A stretch of DNA of 64,000 bases from CAWBJO01 sp963789175 (GTDB taxonomy: Bacteria > Pseudomonadota > Alphaproteobacteria > Rhizobiales > Aestuariivirgaceae). The stretch lies in contig CAWBJO010000007.1 of assembly GCA_963789175.1 (NCBI GenBank), forward strand, positions 992,001-1,056,000. The letters are read 5' to 3'. Below the pieces are notes generated by a model that saw only the letters and a program-made list of their open reading frames with translations, was not told where the DNA came from and ran no database searches. Below are positions 1-8,402 of the stretch, in pieces (position 1 is the first letter of the stretch; the number at the start of each line of letters is the position of its first letter). The translations under genes and the position numbers were made by a program.

Positions 1-351
1 GCCTTGCGGCGCACCGAGCGCGGCCGCGCGCTGAGCGAGCAGGACCAGGCGATGCAGGACCTGCGCCAGGGCGCCGAAACCATGGCCCGCAACCTCATGC
101 AGCAGGGAACCGGGAATCAGGGCAACTACGGTCGCCATGGCGAGGCGCGCGGCGACGACCGCGATCCGTTGGGCCGTCCACTGCCAAGCCGCGGCGAGGA
201 CTTCGGTCCCGAGCGCAACATGCTGCCGAGTGAAGCGGCCATCGAGAAAGCCCGCCGCATCCTCGAGTTCCTCCGCAGCCGCGCCAATGACGGCACCATG
301 CAGAAGCTCGAGCGCGACTACCTCGACCGCCTGCTGCGCGGCCTCTACTGA
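1..351 (+). CDS. DUF4175 / TIGR02302 family protein, C-terminal end (partial)
   Basis: Only the last ~116 codons lie in the window, and the frame is open from base 1. The segment is Gln-, Arg- and Gly-rich, low in complexity at first, and ends in a helical Leu/Arg-rich tail (ILEFLRSRANDGTMQKLERD). This matches the C-terminus of the long alphaproteobacterial TIGR02302 (DUF4175) membrane proteins as I know them, whose bodies carry N-terminal membrane segments and a long periplasmic or cytoplasmic helical region. Function is not established. The gene faces hpt tail to tail with an 11-base gap. The upstream part is outside the window, so start and length are unknown. Family assignment is from tail features only. 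Confidence 0.6.
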   Translation, partial: ALRRTERGRALSEQDQAMQDLRQGAETMARNLMQQGTGNQGNYGRHGEARGDDRDPLGRPLPSRGEDFGPERNMLPSEAAIEKARRILEFLRSRANDGTMQKLERDYLDRLLRGLY

Positions 352-361
352 CGCGACGCTC

Positions 362-907
362 TCAAGTCACAACGTGGCCGACGAATGGCAGTTCTCGGAA
401 TGCATGCCCCATGTCCATTCCGTAGCCGACGACAAAACGATCGGGACAATCGAACCCTTTGAAATCTGCCTCGATGGCGGCCGCCCGGTGCCCGGCCTTG
501 TCGAGCAGGACCGCTGTCATCACTCGCTTGGCGCCGCGCGCCATGAGCAGGTCCTTCGCGAAGGCGAGAGTGCGGCCCGACTCCAGAATGTCGTCGACCA
601 GGAGCACGTCCCGGCCCCGCACGTCCGTCTCGATGTCTCGCAGGATCTCCACCCGCCCCGACGAGACGGTGCGGGCGCGGTAGCTCGCCAGGATCATGAA
701 ATCCACCTCCGGCGACAGCTTGGCCCGGTGGCATGCGCGCATAAGGTCAGCGGCGAAGACGAAACTTCCCTTGAGCACCGGCACGACCAGGAGGTGTTCG
801 GGTTTCGACGCCGCGATCTCACCCGCCAGCGCTTCGATGCGCGCGGCGATTTCGTGCTCGGCGAAAAGAACACTGATGCGATGCCCGTCGATCGTGACAG
901 CCGTCAT
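362..907 (-). CDS. hpt: Hypoxanthine phosphoribosyltransferase
   Basis: Purine salvage enzyme that joins hypoxanthine (often also guanine) to PRPP to give IMP or GMP in the cytoplasm. The 181-residue protein has the usual family length. The PRPP-binding loop VLLVDDILESGRTL is at residues 101-114, with the two consecutive acidic residues and the SGRTL phosphate loop intact. An upstream VPVLKGSF stretch (residues 43-50) is the PPi loop containing the conserved Lys-Gly. ATG start at 907. The gene lies between two unrelated genes and shows no operon partner. The family is clear. Preference among hypoxanthine, guanine and xanthine cannot be read from sequence. Confidence 0.95.
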   Translation of the reverse strand: MTAVTIDGHRISVLFAEHEIAARIEALAGEIAASKPEHLLVVPVLKGSFVFAADLMRACHRAKLSPEVDFMILASYRARTVSSGRVEILRDIETDVRGRDVLLVDDILESGRTLAFAKDLLMARGAKRVMTAVLLDKAGHRAAAIEADFKGFDCPDRFVVGYGMDMGHAFRELPFVGHVVT

Positions 908-930
908 GGCCGGGCATTACTGCGCGAATC

Positions 931-1626
931 CTAGCTGTCCGTAAAGCGGATTTCGATTTCTGTCGCCGGCTCCGGGGGCGAAGCGACGCGCGTCACGAAC
1001 GTCGACGTTTCTCCGGGTTTGATGGGACGCGTCGAGGAATTGAGCGTCCACTCGTAGACCGACTGCTTGGTTCCGTCGCGCAGGATGAACTTGAGCGTCG
1101 GCATTCGCTGTTCGCGGCTGCCGACATTGACGATCTCGCCCTGGATGCCGAGCACGCGGGTGCCGTCGGTGAGCATGTGCTTCTGCCCGACGTTCCGAAA
1201 CTCGAGGCCGCGCACGTTTACGTCGACCCCGGCGAGTGCATAGATGCGGCTGGCCGGCGGAAACGCCTCAGCAACCTGCTGCGGCAGCGTCGCGACGGTG
1301 AGCACGGGGATCAGCACGCTCAAGGCGAGCGCCGCCCATCCCCGGCGCTCGCGGCGGCGGTGGCGCTGGCGTTGGGCAAATCGTTCTTCGGCGATGTGCG
1401 CGGCTTCGGCGAGCCGCATGACCTCGAGGTCGGCGCTGGCGCTCTCCGTCGTCTCGTCGATCAGAATTGCGGATTCATTGTAGGCGAGGGCGTCGACGAT
1501 TTCGATGGCGCGGTTCTCGATCCAGCCCTGGCCGCACACGCCACACCGAATGAAGGTTCGTCCGTCGTCAAGGTGACTCTGTGGAACGTCTTGGTGAGTT
1601 GCACACGAAGGACAGACGACTATCAT
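931..1626 (-). CDS. Zinc-ribbon (MJ0042-type) single-pass membrane protein
   Basis: A 231-residue protein whose N-terminus is an MJ0042-type zinc ribbon: Cys5, Cys8, Cys28 and Cys31 form two CxxC knuckles. A charged, Arg-rich stretch (about residues 83-96) precedes one membrane helix at about 97-114. The remaining ~115 residues form a DUF3426-like beta-rich domain presumably outside the cytoplasmic membrane. Such proteins are common in Alphaproteobacteria directly divergent from ftsE, as here (126 bases to the ftsE start). Function is unknown; a sensor or envelope role is inference. All four zinc ligands are present and the length is typical. Confidence 0.8.
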   Translation of the reverse strand: MIVVCPSCATHQDVPQSHLDDGRTFIRCGVCGQGWIENRAIEIVDALAYNESAILIDETTESASADLEVMRLAEAAHIAEERFAQRQRHRRRERRGWAALALSVLIPVLTVATLPQQVAEAFPPASRIYALAGVDVNVRGLEFRNVGQKHMLTDGTRVLGIQGEIVNVGSREQRMPTLKFILRDGTKQSVYEWTLNSSTRPIKPGETSTFVTRVASPPEPATEIEIRFTDS

Positions 1627-1751
1627 CTTACGGGCCGCTAGTGGAACTGATTCGGATCACATCGTCCGGGCGCAAAAGAGCCCGGCCTCGCGGATACTTA
1701 AGCGGCAATATAGTTAAGGGCCACTTAAACGGCGCCAGGAACGGAGTCCTC

Positions 1752-2402
1752 TTGGTCAGGTTCGAGAATGTCGGGCTGCGTTACGGGAACGGACCGGAGA
1801 TCCTTCGCGACCTCTCCTTCCGGCTCGAACCCGGCAGCCTCAGCTTCCTCACCGGTCCCTCGGGAGCAGGAAAATCCTCGCTCCTGAAACTCCTGTTCCT
1901 CGCCCTGCGGCCGACGCGCGGCCTGATCAACCTGTTCGAGCGCGACATCGCCACCCTCAGGCGTCAGGAACTTCCCGCCGTGCGCCGCCGCATCGGCGTC
2001 GTCTTCCAGGAATTCCGCCTGCTCGATCACCTGACCGCGTTCGACAACGTGGCGCTGCCCCTGCGGGCGGCGGGAAAGCGTCCCGATGCCTATCGCGCCA
2101 ACGTCATGGAGCTTCTCGACTGGGTAGGCCTCAGGGGCCAGGCGGAGATGCTGCCGCCCGTTCTGTCGGGAGGCGAGAAGCAGCGCCTGGCGATCGCCCG
2201 CGCCGTCATCGCCAAGCCCGACCTTCTCCTTGCCGACGAGCCGACGGGCAACGTCGATCCCTCCCTAGCCGAACGCCTGCTGCATCTTTTCCAGGAGCTT
2301 AATCGCTTCGGCACGACGGTGCTCATCGCCACGCACGACCCTCATCTCATCGCCAAGGCACGAGTCACCGTCATGCATCTGGATAAGGGCCGGCTCGCCT
2401 GA
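1752..2402 (+). CDS. ftsE: Cell division ATP-binding protein FtsE
   Basis: Cytoplasmic ATPase of the FtsEX complex, which controls periplasmic peptidoglycan hydrolases at the division septum. I chose the TTG at 1752: it gives the family-typical start MVRFENVGLRYG and 216 residues, and a GGAG lies five bases upstream. The longer open frame back to 1581 encodes nothing recognisable. Walker A GPSGAGKS is at residues 35-42, the ABC signature LSGGEKQR at 138-145, Walker B LLLADE at 158-163, and the H-loop (ATHD) near the end. Two bases separate its stop from ftsX, so the two are almost certainly cotranslated. Confidence 0.94.
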   Translation: MVRFENVGLRYGNGPEILRDLSFRLEPGSLSFLTGPSGAGKSSLLKLLFLALRPTRGLINLFERDIATLRRQELPAVRRRIGVVFQEFRLLDHLTAFDNVALPLRAAGKRPDAYRANVMELLDWVGLRGQAEMLPPVLSGGEKQRLAIARAVIAKPDLLLADEPTGNVDPSLAERLLHLFQELNRFGTTVLIATHDPHLIAKARVTVMHLDKGRLA

Positions 2403-2404
2403 CG

Positions 2405-3304
2405 ATGGCCGTGTCCCCCATCATTCCCGTCGACGCCCAGCCGATGCGGACACTGACGCTCGCCATGGCGGTGATGTGCTACCTTGCCACCCTTGCGCTC
2501 GGCGCTCTCATCCTCGTCCAGTCCGCCGTCACCCAGTGGACGTCCGGGGTGTCGAGCGAGATCACCGTTCAGGTTCGCGCCTTGTCCGATGTCGATCTGA
2601 AAGCGGAAACGGAGAAAGCGGTGACGATTCTCCGCCGCACCGAAGGCATCGCCGAAGCGCGCGTCCTTGACGCCGCTTCCGTCCGGAAGCTCCTCGAGCC
2701 TTGGCTCGGCGATACGGGAATGATCGACGATCTCCCTCTTCCGGCCCTCGTCTCGGTCACCATCGACGAGGCGCGGCCGCCCGATCTCGATGCGCTGGAG
2801 GCGCAGTTGAAGGCCGAGGTCAAGGGGGCTAGCGTCGACACCCATCGCCGCTGGCGGATGGAGCTGATGCGGACCGCGACGTTGCTCGAACGACTGGCGC
2901 TCGCCGTCCTCGCCTTGATCGCGGTGTCGGCCGCCGCCCTCGTCGTGTTCGCCACCCGCTCCGTGCTCGATGCGAACCGCGAGGTCATCGAGGTCCTGAA
3001 CCTGATCGGCGCTCGCGATCGTTTCATCGCCCGCGCCGTGAAGGGCCGATTTCTGCGCAGCGGCATGATCGCCGGTCTGGCCGGAACGCTGGGTGGGCTC
3101 CTCACCTTCGCCATGCTCGGACTGCTCGACGTCTGGCCGGCCGCCGACACCTTGTCGGAGGCGAGTGCGCGGCTGCTGATCGCGGCGCCCTCGGTCGCCG
3201 TCGCGACCTACGCCGTGTTTCTCCTCGTCCCGATCGTGGCGACGCTGCTCAGCGTCGTCACCGCCCATCTGGCGGTGATGCGCCAGTTGCGTGCGACGGT
3301 GTAG
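2405..3304 (+). CDS. ftsX: Cell division protein FtsX
   Basis: Membrane partner of FtsE; passes ATPase-driven changes to periplasmic amidase activators or hydrolases. The 299-residue protein has one membrane helix at about residues 15-40, a large extracytoplasmic loop (about 45-155), then three helices (about 160-185, 215-240, 260-290) around the cytoplasmic loop VIEVLNLIGARDRFIA, which corresponds to the coupling region contacting FtsE. ATG at 2405, two bases after the ftsE stop. Topology and context make the call firm, although FtsX sequences diverge widely. It is followed after 9 bases by a plsC-like gene, an arrangement familiar in Alphaproteobacteria. Confidence 0.92.
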   Translation: MAVSPIIPVDAQPMRTLTLAMAVMCYLATLALGALILVQSAVTQWTSGVSSEITVQVRALSDVDLKAETEKAVTILRRTEGIAEARVLDAASVRKLLEPWLGDTGMIDDLPLPALVSVTIDEARPPDLDALEAQLKAEVKGASVDTHRRWRMELMRTATLLERLALAVLALIAVSAAALVVFATRSVLDANREVIEVLNLIGARDRFIARAVKGRFLRSGMIAGLAGTLGGLLTFAMLGLLDVWPAADTLSEASARLLIAAPSVAVATYAVFLLVPIVATLLSVVTAHLAVMRQLRATV

Positions 3305-3313
3305 GAGCCGGAG

Positions 3314-4039
3314 ATGCGCGCCCTGCGTTCCACCCTCTTCAACGTCGTCTTCTATCTGAACCTCTTCGTTTTCCTCGTCATCGGATCGCCGTTGCTCTTC
3401 GCGCCTCGGCGCTGGGCCATGGCAGGCCTCAAGTTCTGGGCGCGGACTTCCATTTGGTGGCTCCGGGTTCTGCTCGGCATTGGTCTCGAGATACGCGGTC
3501 GCGAGCACGTTCCGGACGGCGCCATCCTGGTCGCCGGCAAGCACCAGTCGCTGTTCGAGACGTTCGCGCTCCTTCCCCTCTTCGACGACCCCGCCATGGT
3601 GCTGAAGCGCGAACTCCTCTTCATTCCGCTTTTCGGCTGGTTTGGCACCAAGTTCGAGATGATCCCGGTCGACCGGGGGGCCGGCGCGACCGCTCTCCGC
3701 CGCCTCGTCGAGCGCGCCGCCCGCGAGGTTCGCGACGGCCGCCAGATCCTGATTTTTCCCGAGGGCACGCGCCGGCCTCCGGGCGCCCCACCCGCCTACC
3801 GCCCCGGCGCCGCCGCCCTCTATCTCCGCCTCGGGGTGCCCTGTGTGCCCATGGCGCTAAACTCCGGGCTCTTCTGGCCGCGCCGCCAGCCCATGCGGGG
3901 ACCGGGCGTCATCGTCATGGAATTCCTGCCGGCCCTGCCGCCCGGCCTGTCGCGGGCCGAGTTCGCCAAGGCCCTGGAAGAGGCCATTGAACCCGCCGCC
4001 GCCCGGCTTATGTCGGAGTCAAAACATTCAGCTTTTTAG
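3314..4039 (+). CDS. plsC: 1-acyl-sn-glycerol-3-phosphate acyltransferase
   Basis: Lysophosphatidate acyltransferase, which makes phosphatidic acid at the cytoplasmic membrane. The 241-residue protein starts with a hydrophobic anchor (about residues 8-30). Motif I is KHQSLFET with His77 and Glu82, i.e. HX4E where most members have HX4D; this variant is common in alphaproteobacterial members. Motif III FPEGTRR is at 148-154. Strong SD (GGAG) next to the ATG at 3314. It follows ftsX by 9 bases and is likely in the ftsEX transcript, tying membrane lipid synthesis to division genes. Acyl specificity cannot be inferred. Confidence 0.9.
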   Translation: MRALRSTLFNVVFYLNLFVFLVIGSPLLFAPRRWAMAGLKFWARTSIWWLRVLLGIGLEIRGREHVPDGAILVAGKHQSLFETFALLPLFDDPAMVLKRELLFIPLFGWFGTKFEMIPVDRGAGATALRRLVERAAREVRDGRQILIFPEGTRRPPGAPPAYRPGAAALYLRLGVPCVPMALNSGLFWPRRQPMRGPGVIVMEFLPALPPGLSRAEFAKALEEAIEPAAARLMSESKHSAF

Positions 4040-4059
4040 GGCAGTCTCCCCCTCCCCCC

Positions 4060-4088
4060 TTGAGCCCGGGCTTCAGGGGCTGTAGACT
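4060..4088 (+). promoter_or_regulatory. Sigma70-type promoter of nrdJ, nearly leaderless
   Basis: -35 TTGAGC (4060-4065), a 17-base spacer, and -10 TAGACT (4083-4088). The predicted transcription start is about 4095 and the nrdJ ATG is at 4099, so the message would have a leader of at most a few bases. There is no Shine-Dalgarno between the -10 and the ATG. Seen directly in sequence; activity is inferred. Confidence 0.55.
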
Positions 4089-4098
4089 AGTACAAACC

Positions 4099-6441
4099 AT
4101 GAACACGCCCCCCGCGCCATCCCTGCCGCCCATCGCCCAGGACATCTGGGACATGAAGTACCGGCTGAAGGAGTCCGACGGACGGCCGCGCGACGGCTCC
4201 ATCGATGATACCTGGCGCAGGGTGGCGGACGCCCTCGCCGAGGCTGAGCCGGCCGACGCGCGCCCGAAATGGCGGGAGGCGTTCTATCGCGCCCTCGACA
4301 ACTATCGGTTCCTTCCCGCCGGTCGCATCCTCGCGGGTGCCGGGGCCGGCCGCAACGTGACCCTCTTCAATTGTTTCGTGATGGGCCGCATCGACGACTC
4401 CATGACCGGCATCTTCGCGGCGCTTCGCGAAGCGGCGCTGACCATGCAGCAGGGCGGCGGCATCGGCCATGACTTCTCGACCCTGCGCCCGAAGGGGGCC
4501 GCCGTTCTCGGCGTCGGCGCCGATGCGTCGGGTCCCTTGAGCTTCATGGACGTCTGGGACGCCATGTGCCGCACCATCATGTCGGCCGGCTCGCGGCGCG
4601 GCGCCATGATGGGCACCATGCGCTGCGACCACCCGGACATCGAGCTCTTCATCGATGCCAAGCGCGATGCCGCGCGGCTCAGGATGTTCAACCTCTCGGT
4701 CCTCGTCACCGACGCTTTCATGAAGGCGGTCAAGGGCGACGCCGACTGGCCTCTAGTATTTGCAGGCAAGGTCTACCGCACCGTGCGCGCCCGCGCCCTG
4801 TGGGACCGCATTCTCCGCGCCACCTATGACGTCGCCGAGCCCGGCGTCATCTTCATCGACCGCATCAACGCCGCGAACAATCTTTCATATTGTGAAACGA
4901 TCGAGGCGACCAACCCGTGCGGCGAGCAGCCCTTGCCGCCTTACGGCGCCTGCCTCCTCGGCTCGGTCAACCTGACCCGCTTCATCGACCGACCCTTTGC
5001 GTCCGACGCTGCGCTCGACCTCGAGGAGCTGAAAAGCGTCGTCGCCGCGGCAGTACGCATGATGGACGATGCCATCGACGTTTCGCGCTTCCCGCTTCCC
5101 GAGCAGGAACGCGAGGCGCACGCCAAGCGCCGCATCGGCCTTGGAATGACGGGCCTCGCCGATGCCCTGGTCATGTGCGGCCTGCGCTACGGAACGGCTG
5201 CGGCCGCCGCGCAGGCGTCCGAGTGGATGGCGGCCATCGAGCGTGCGGCCTACGACGCGAGCATCGAGATGGCGCGCGAGAAGGGAGCCTTCCCGCTGTT
5301 CGATCGCGATCGCTATCTCGCTTCGGGCCATGTCCGCGACCTTCCCGAGCCGATCCTGAAGCGGATCCGCAAGTATGGCATCCGCAACGCGCTCCTGACC
5401 TCGATTGCTCCGACCGGCACCATTTCGCTCGTCGCCGGGAACGTGTCGAGCGGCATCGAGCCCATCTTCGCGCTCTACTACGTTCGCCGCGTGCTGCGCG
5501 CCGACGGCAGCCACAGCGAGGAGCCCGTCGAGGACTACGCCGTGAACCTCTTCCATTCCATGTTCGGCAGGGATGCGGAGCTGCCCGCGACCTTCGTGAC
5601 CGTCGACGATCTCGCCCCCGCCGATCATCTGCGCATGCAGGCTGCTGTGCAGGCGCATGTCGACTCCTCCATTTCGAAGACCGTCAACGTGCCCGTCGAC
5701 CTCGACTTCGAGGCGTTCAAGGCGGTCTATGAGGAGGCCTACGATCTCGGCCTCAAGGGCTGCACCACCTTCCGTCCGAACGACATCACCGGCTCCGTAC
5801 TCTCCTCCGCGTCGAACCGTCCGACCGATGCCGAGCCGGTGGAGGCGAGCCTTCCGCTCGAAGCGCCGGCACCGCCCGAAACCGCTCGCATGCCGGAATC
5901 GACCTCGGCCGTGGTCTATATGCGCCGCCCGCTCGAACGCAACGCGGTGCTCCCCGGTTTCACCTACAAGCTTCGCTGGCCCGACTCGGACCACGCGATC
6001 TACATCACCATCAACGATATCGTCGAGGCGAGCGGCCGCCGCCGTCCCTTCGAGATCTTCATCAACTCGAAGAACATGGAGCACTATGCCTGGACGGTGG
6101 CGCTCACCCGCATGATCTCGGCCGTGTTCCGGCGCGGCGGCGACGTTTCCTTCGTCGTCGAGGAGCTCAAGGCCGTCTTCGATCCGCGCGGTGGCCAGTG
6201 GATGGAGGGCCGCTATGTCCCGAGCCTCCTTGCCGCCATCGGCGGGGTGATTGAGAAGCACATGATCGACACGGGCTTCCTGAAGCCGGAGGATTTGCCG
6301 GCCGTGGCACCCTTGCGGGCGGCCGCCATGATCGGCGGCGAGATCCGGGGCAAGACATGTCCCCGTTGCGGCGAACCCTCGCTCGTTTTTCAGGAGGGAT
6401 GCTCGACGTGCCTCAACTGTGGCTACTCGAAATGCACTTGA
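4099..6441 (+). CDS. nrdJ: Vitamin B12-dependent (class II) ribonucleotide reductase
   Basis: Reduces ribonucleotides to deoxyribonucleotides using adenosylcobalamin to form the thiyl radical, independent of oxygen. From the ATG at 4099 the protein is 780 residues. Cys92 (FNCFV) is the first redox cysteine; the NPCGE motif at 272-276 carries the substrate/radical residues Asn272, Cys274 and Glu276. The C-terminal ~30 residues contain CPRCG and CSTCLNCGYSKC, the metal- and disulfide-relay tail of this subgroup. A linker near residues 575-610 is Pro/Ala-rich. An upstream TTG in frame (4060) overlaps the -35 element and was not used. No cobalamin riboswitch precedes it. The enzyme implies a B12 supply, as does the ethylmalonyl-CoA mutase at 40-42 kb. 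Confidence 0.95.
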   Translation: MNTPPAPSLPPIAQDIWDMKYRLKESDGRPRDGSIDDTWRRVADALAEAEPADARPKWREAFYRALDNYRFLPAGRILAGAGAGRNVTLFNCFVMGRIDDSMTGIFAALREAALTMQQGGGIGHDFSTLRPKGAAVLGVGADASGPLSFMDVWDAMCRTIMSAGSRRGAMMGTMRCDHPDIELFIDAKRDAARLRMFNLSVLVTDAFMKAVKGDADWPLVFAGKVYRTVRARALWDRILRATYDVAEPGVIFIDRINAANNLSYCETIEATNPCGEQPLPPYGACLLGSVNLTRFIDRPFASDAALDLEELKSVVAAAVRMMDDAIDVSRFPLPEQEREAHAKRRIGLGMTGLADALVMCGLRYGTAAAAAQASEWMAAIERAAYDASIEMAREKGAFPLFDRDRYLASGHVRDLPEPILKRIRKYGIRNALLTSIAPTGTISLVAGNVSSGIEPIFALYYVRRVLRADGSHSEEPVEDYAVNLFHSMFGRDAELPATFVTVDDLAPADHLRMQAAVQAHVDSSISKTVNVPVDLDFEAFKAVYEEAYDLGLKGCTTFRPNDITGSVLSSASNRPTDAEPVEASLPLEAPAPPETARMPESTSAVVYMRRPLERNAVLPGFTYKLRWPDSDHAIYITINDIVEASGRRRPFEIFINSKNMEHYAWTVALTRMISAVFRRGGDVSFVVEELKAVFDPRGGQWMEGRYVPSLLAAIGGVIEKHMIDTGFLKPEDLPAVAPLRAAAMIGGEIRGKTCPRCGEPSLVFQEGCSTCLNCGYSKCT

Positions 6442-6444
6442 GGC

Positions 6445-6473
6445 TTGACGATTCGGTCAGAATGTTCTAGTTT
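6445..6473 (+). promoter_or_regulatory. Sigma70-type promoter placing the start of transcription at the next ATG
   Basis: -35 TTGACG (6445-6450), 17-base spacer, -10 TAGTTT (6468-6473). The expected start of transcription is about 6480, one base before the ATG at 6481, so the mRNA would be leaderless. No Shine-Dalgarno is visible before that ATG, in agreement. Confidence 0.55.
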
Positions 6474-6480
6474 TGTTCTC

Positions 6481-6885
6481 ATGATCGCTGATCTGAATTA
6501 CGCCGGTCGAATGCTGAGCGACGAGGGTTTTGCCGCCCGCTTCCGGTACTGGCGGGGCGCATCGGGGCGGGAATACATCCACTCCATCTTCGGCCCCGGG
6601 GACTGTCCGCCTCTGCCGGGCGCCGTCTACGTCGCCGTTCGCCGGCATGGCGAGCAACGCCAGGCCCTGGCCGTCGGCCTCTTCACGGAATTCTGGAATG
6701 AGGGTGACGGGGTCCACATCGCTCACGTCGGAGCCGACGAGATCCATGTGCATCTTCTGGCCCGAAACGCCGCCGCTGCGCGGGCGGCCGCAGCCGATCT
6801 CGTCGCCTCGATCGCTTCGCACACCGTCCGTCATGGCTCAGCCGCATCGGCGCGCAGCCGTGCGGCTAACCATTCCAGCGCATGA
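6481..6885 (+). CDS. Uncharacterised alphaproteobacterial protein
   Basis: A 134-residue soluble protein that I do not recognise by domain. Visible features: an N-terminal MIADLNYAGRML, an aromatic/charged central region with AVYVAVRRHGEQRQALAVG, and the His-rich stretch HIAHVGADEIHVHLLA, which might bind metal (inference). The C-terminus is Ala/Arg/Ser-rich and overlaps the convergent chaC gene by 55 bases. I chose the ATG at 6481 because a well-formed promoter ends at 6473; the frame is open further upstream (TTG at 6445), but that lies in the -35 box. It directly follows nrdJ yet seems to have its own promoter. Confidence 0.6.
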   Translation: MIADLNYAGRMLSDEGFAARFRYWRGASGREYIHSIFGPGDCPPLPGAVYVAVRRHGEQRQALAVGLFTEFWNEGDGVHIAHVGADEIHVHLLARNAAAARAAAADLVASIASHTVRHGSAASARSRAANHSSA

Positions 6886-7370
6886 TCGCGTAGGCCGAGT
6901 TCCTTGAGGTGATCGGCCGTGCTCAGCACATAGTCGGGGTTGGCCCCTGACCGCCCGCGTCCCGCCCTGATCAGCCGCAGCTGCTCTTCGAACGGCAGCT
7001 TGCCTGCATATTGCGGGTGGCCGCGGTCGATGACGTAGGCAAGTGCCGAGACGCGGCGTGGCTCCCTTCCCTCGAGCGTGATCGGTCGGATCGTTTCTAT
7101 GTAGACGCTCGTGACCTGCTCGCGTTCGCGCAGATACTGGACCGTTTCGATCCAGCGCGTCCCCGCGATGCGGAACGCGACCCCGCGGCAGCAACCGCCG
7201 CGATCGAGCCCAAGCACGAGCCCCGGCCGCTCCGGCGTGCCACGATGGACGTGCGAATAGACGCACAAGGCCCGATGCAGGCCGTGCAGCAGGGCCGTGC
7301 GCCGCTCCTCGAATTCGATTCCCGGCCGCCACATGAGCGAACCGTATGCGAACACCCAATTCTCTTCCAT
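6831..7370 (-). CDS. chaC: Gamma-glutamylcyclotransferase, ChaC family
   Basis: Glutathione-specific gamma-glutamylcyclotransferase: cleaves glutathione to 5-oxoproline and Cys-Gly in the cytosol. The 179-residue protein begins with WVFAYGSLMWRPG, the substrate-binding YGSLxW loop of the family (residues 9-14), and continues with the typical GLHRALCVYSHVHRGTPERPG segment and the YLREREQV region, where the catalytic Glu is expected. Length matches ChaC. It converges on, and overlaps by 55 bases, the preceding hypothetical gene. Together with gloB, this is one of several glutathione-related genes in the window. Confidence 0.92.
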   Translation of the reverse strand: MEENWVFAYGSLMWRPGIEFEERRTALLHGLHRALCVYSHVHRGTPERPGLVLGLDRGGCCRGVAFRIAGTRWIETVQYLREREQVTSVYIETIRPITLEGREPRRVSALAYVIDRGHPQYAGKLPFEEQLRLIRAGRGRSGANPDYVLSTADHLKELGLRDHALEWLAARLRADAAEP

Positions 7371-7433
7371 TGTGACACAGAATCAGCAGATGAACTGCCT
7401 ATAGCGGACGCCTGAGGGGGACTCTAGACGTTC

Positions 7434-8402
7434 ATGCGGCGGATGATTCGCGTCCTGGGGCTGCCTTTGTTCCTTCTGGCTGGGGGCTGGACGGCCTGTT
7501 GGTCATACGGACTGACTCTTGCCAAGGCCGAGCTCGCCCGGCTCGAGCGCGACGAAACCTCGGCCGGCATCCGCCTTTCCTGCGGCGAGCCGAGCTGGAG
7601 CGGATTTCCGATCCAGATACGCCTCGACTGCGAGCCGTTCTCGATCGTCGCCACCGCGACCGACGAGACGGTGTTGGCGGTCCCGCACATGCAGTTCCTC
7701 GCCCAGCTGTTCGATGCCGGCCGCATCCTCGCGGTTGCCGACGGCGCCATGCAGATCAGCAACCGCAAGGACTCCCTGACCCTGGCACCGACGCGTCTCG
7801 TCGCCAGCATCCGTCATACCGCGCCGGAGGAGCTTGCCCTGTTCGGCCAGCAGGTCGAGACCGGCGGCGGCTTCGCGGCCGGCCTCCTCAACATGCGCCT
7901 CACGCGCGACAGTAGCAGCAACCCGCGCCGCATCACCTTCGCCCTTGAAGCGCGCGACGCCTTTTTCGGCCTGCCAGTCGCCGCCGACACGCCGTTCGAG
8001 CAGGTGACCGCGACTGGCGTCCTGCGGACGGCGAGTGCCGCCCCGTTGATGGCGCCTGCCTTGCTCAATGCCATGAAGCTCGAGGGCACGGTTCTCGAAA
8101 TCGACAGTCTTCGCCTCCATCAGAAGGACGTGACGGTTTCGGGCCGCGGCGTTCTTACCGTCGACGAGGATGCGCGCCTCAACGGAAAGCTGAACCTGAC
8201 GATCGAGAACGCCGGCGGGCTGATCGGCCGTTTCGAGGCCGCCGGGCTCCTGACGGCGTCCGAGGCGCGCAATGGCACCATGCTGCTGGGTCTCCTAACC
8301 GGCAGCGGCGGCAAGGTCAGGATTTCTCTTCAAGCCAACGACGGGGAGATCTTTCTCGGGCCCGTCAAGCTCGGACGCCTGAAGCCGTTCTCCGGAAGCT
8401 GA
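7434..8402 (+). CDS. DUF2125 domain-containing envelope protein
   Basis: A 322-residue protein with an N-terminal signal or anchor helix (about residues 5-25, LGLPLFLLAGGWTACWSYG) followed by a beta-rich body typical of DUF2125. Conserved family features visible here are the GIRLSCGEPSWSGFPIQIRL segment and repeated short beta motifs of the kind seen in AsmA-like lipid-transfer proteins. Function is unknown; a periplasmic role is inferred from the signal. It is divergent from chaC (63 bases) and its stop is immediately followed by the convergent tyrA stop (8402/8403). Confidence 0.8.
   Translation: MRRMIRVLGLPLFLLAGGWTACWSYGLTLAKAELARLERDETSAGIRLSCGEPSWSGFPIQIRLDCEPFSIVATATDETVLAVPHMQFLAQLFDAGRILAVADGAMQISNRKDSLTLAPTRLVASIRHTAPEELALFGQQVETGGGFAAGLLNMRLTRDSSSNPRRITFALEARDAFFGLPVAADTPFEQVTATGVLRTASAAPLMAPALLNAMKLEGTVLEIDSLRLHQKDVTVSGRGVLTVDEDARLNGKLNLTIENAGGLIGRFEAAGLLTASEARNGTMLLGLLTGSGGKVRISLQANDGEIFLGPVKLGRLKPFSGS

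Noticed and set aside
2342..3544. Long antisense frame over ftsX and plsC (400 codons)
   Set aside because: Low-complexity charged product, no start context; ftsX and plsC are clear on the plus strand.
4885..6261. Long open frame antisense to nrdJ (458 codons)
   Set aside because: It mirrors codon bias of a GC-rich gene; its product is His/Asp/Arg/Gly-rich with no motif, and nrdJ on the other strand is certain.
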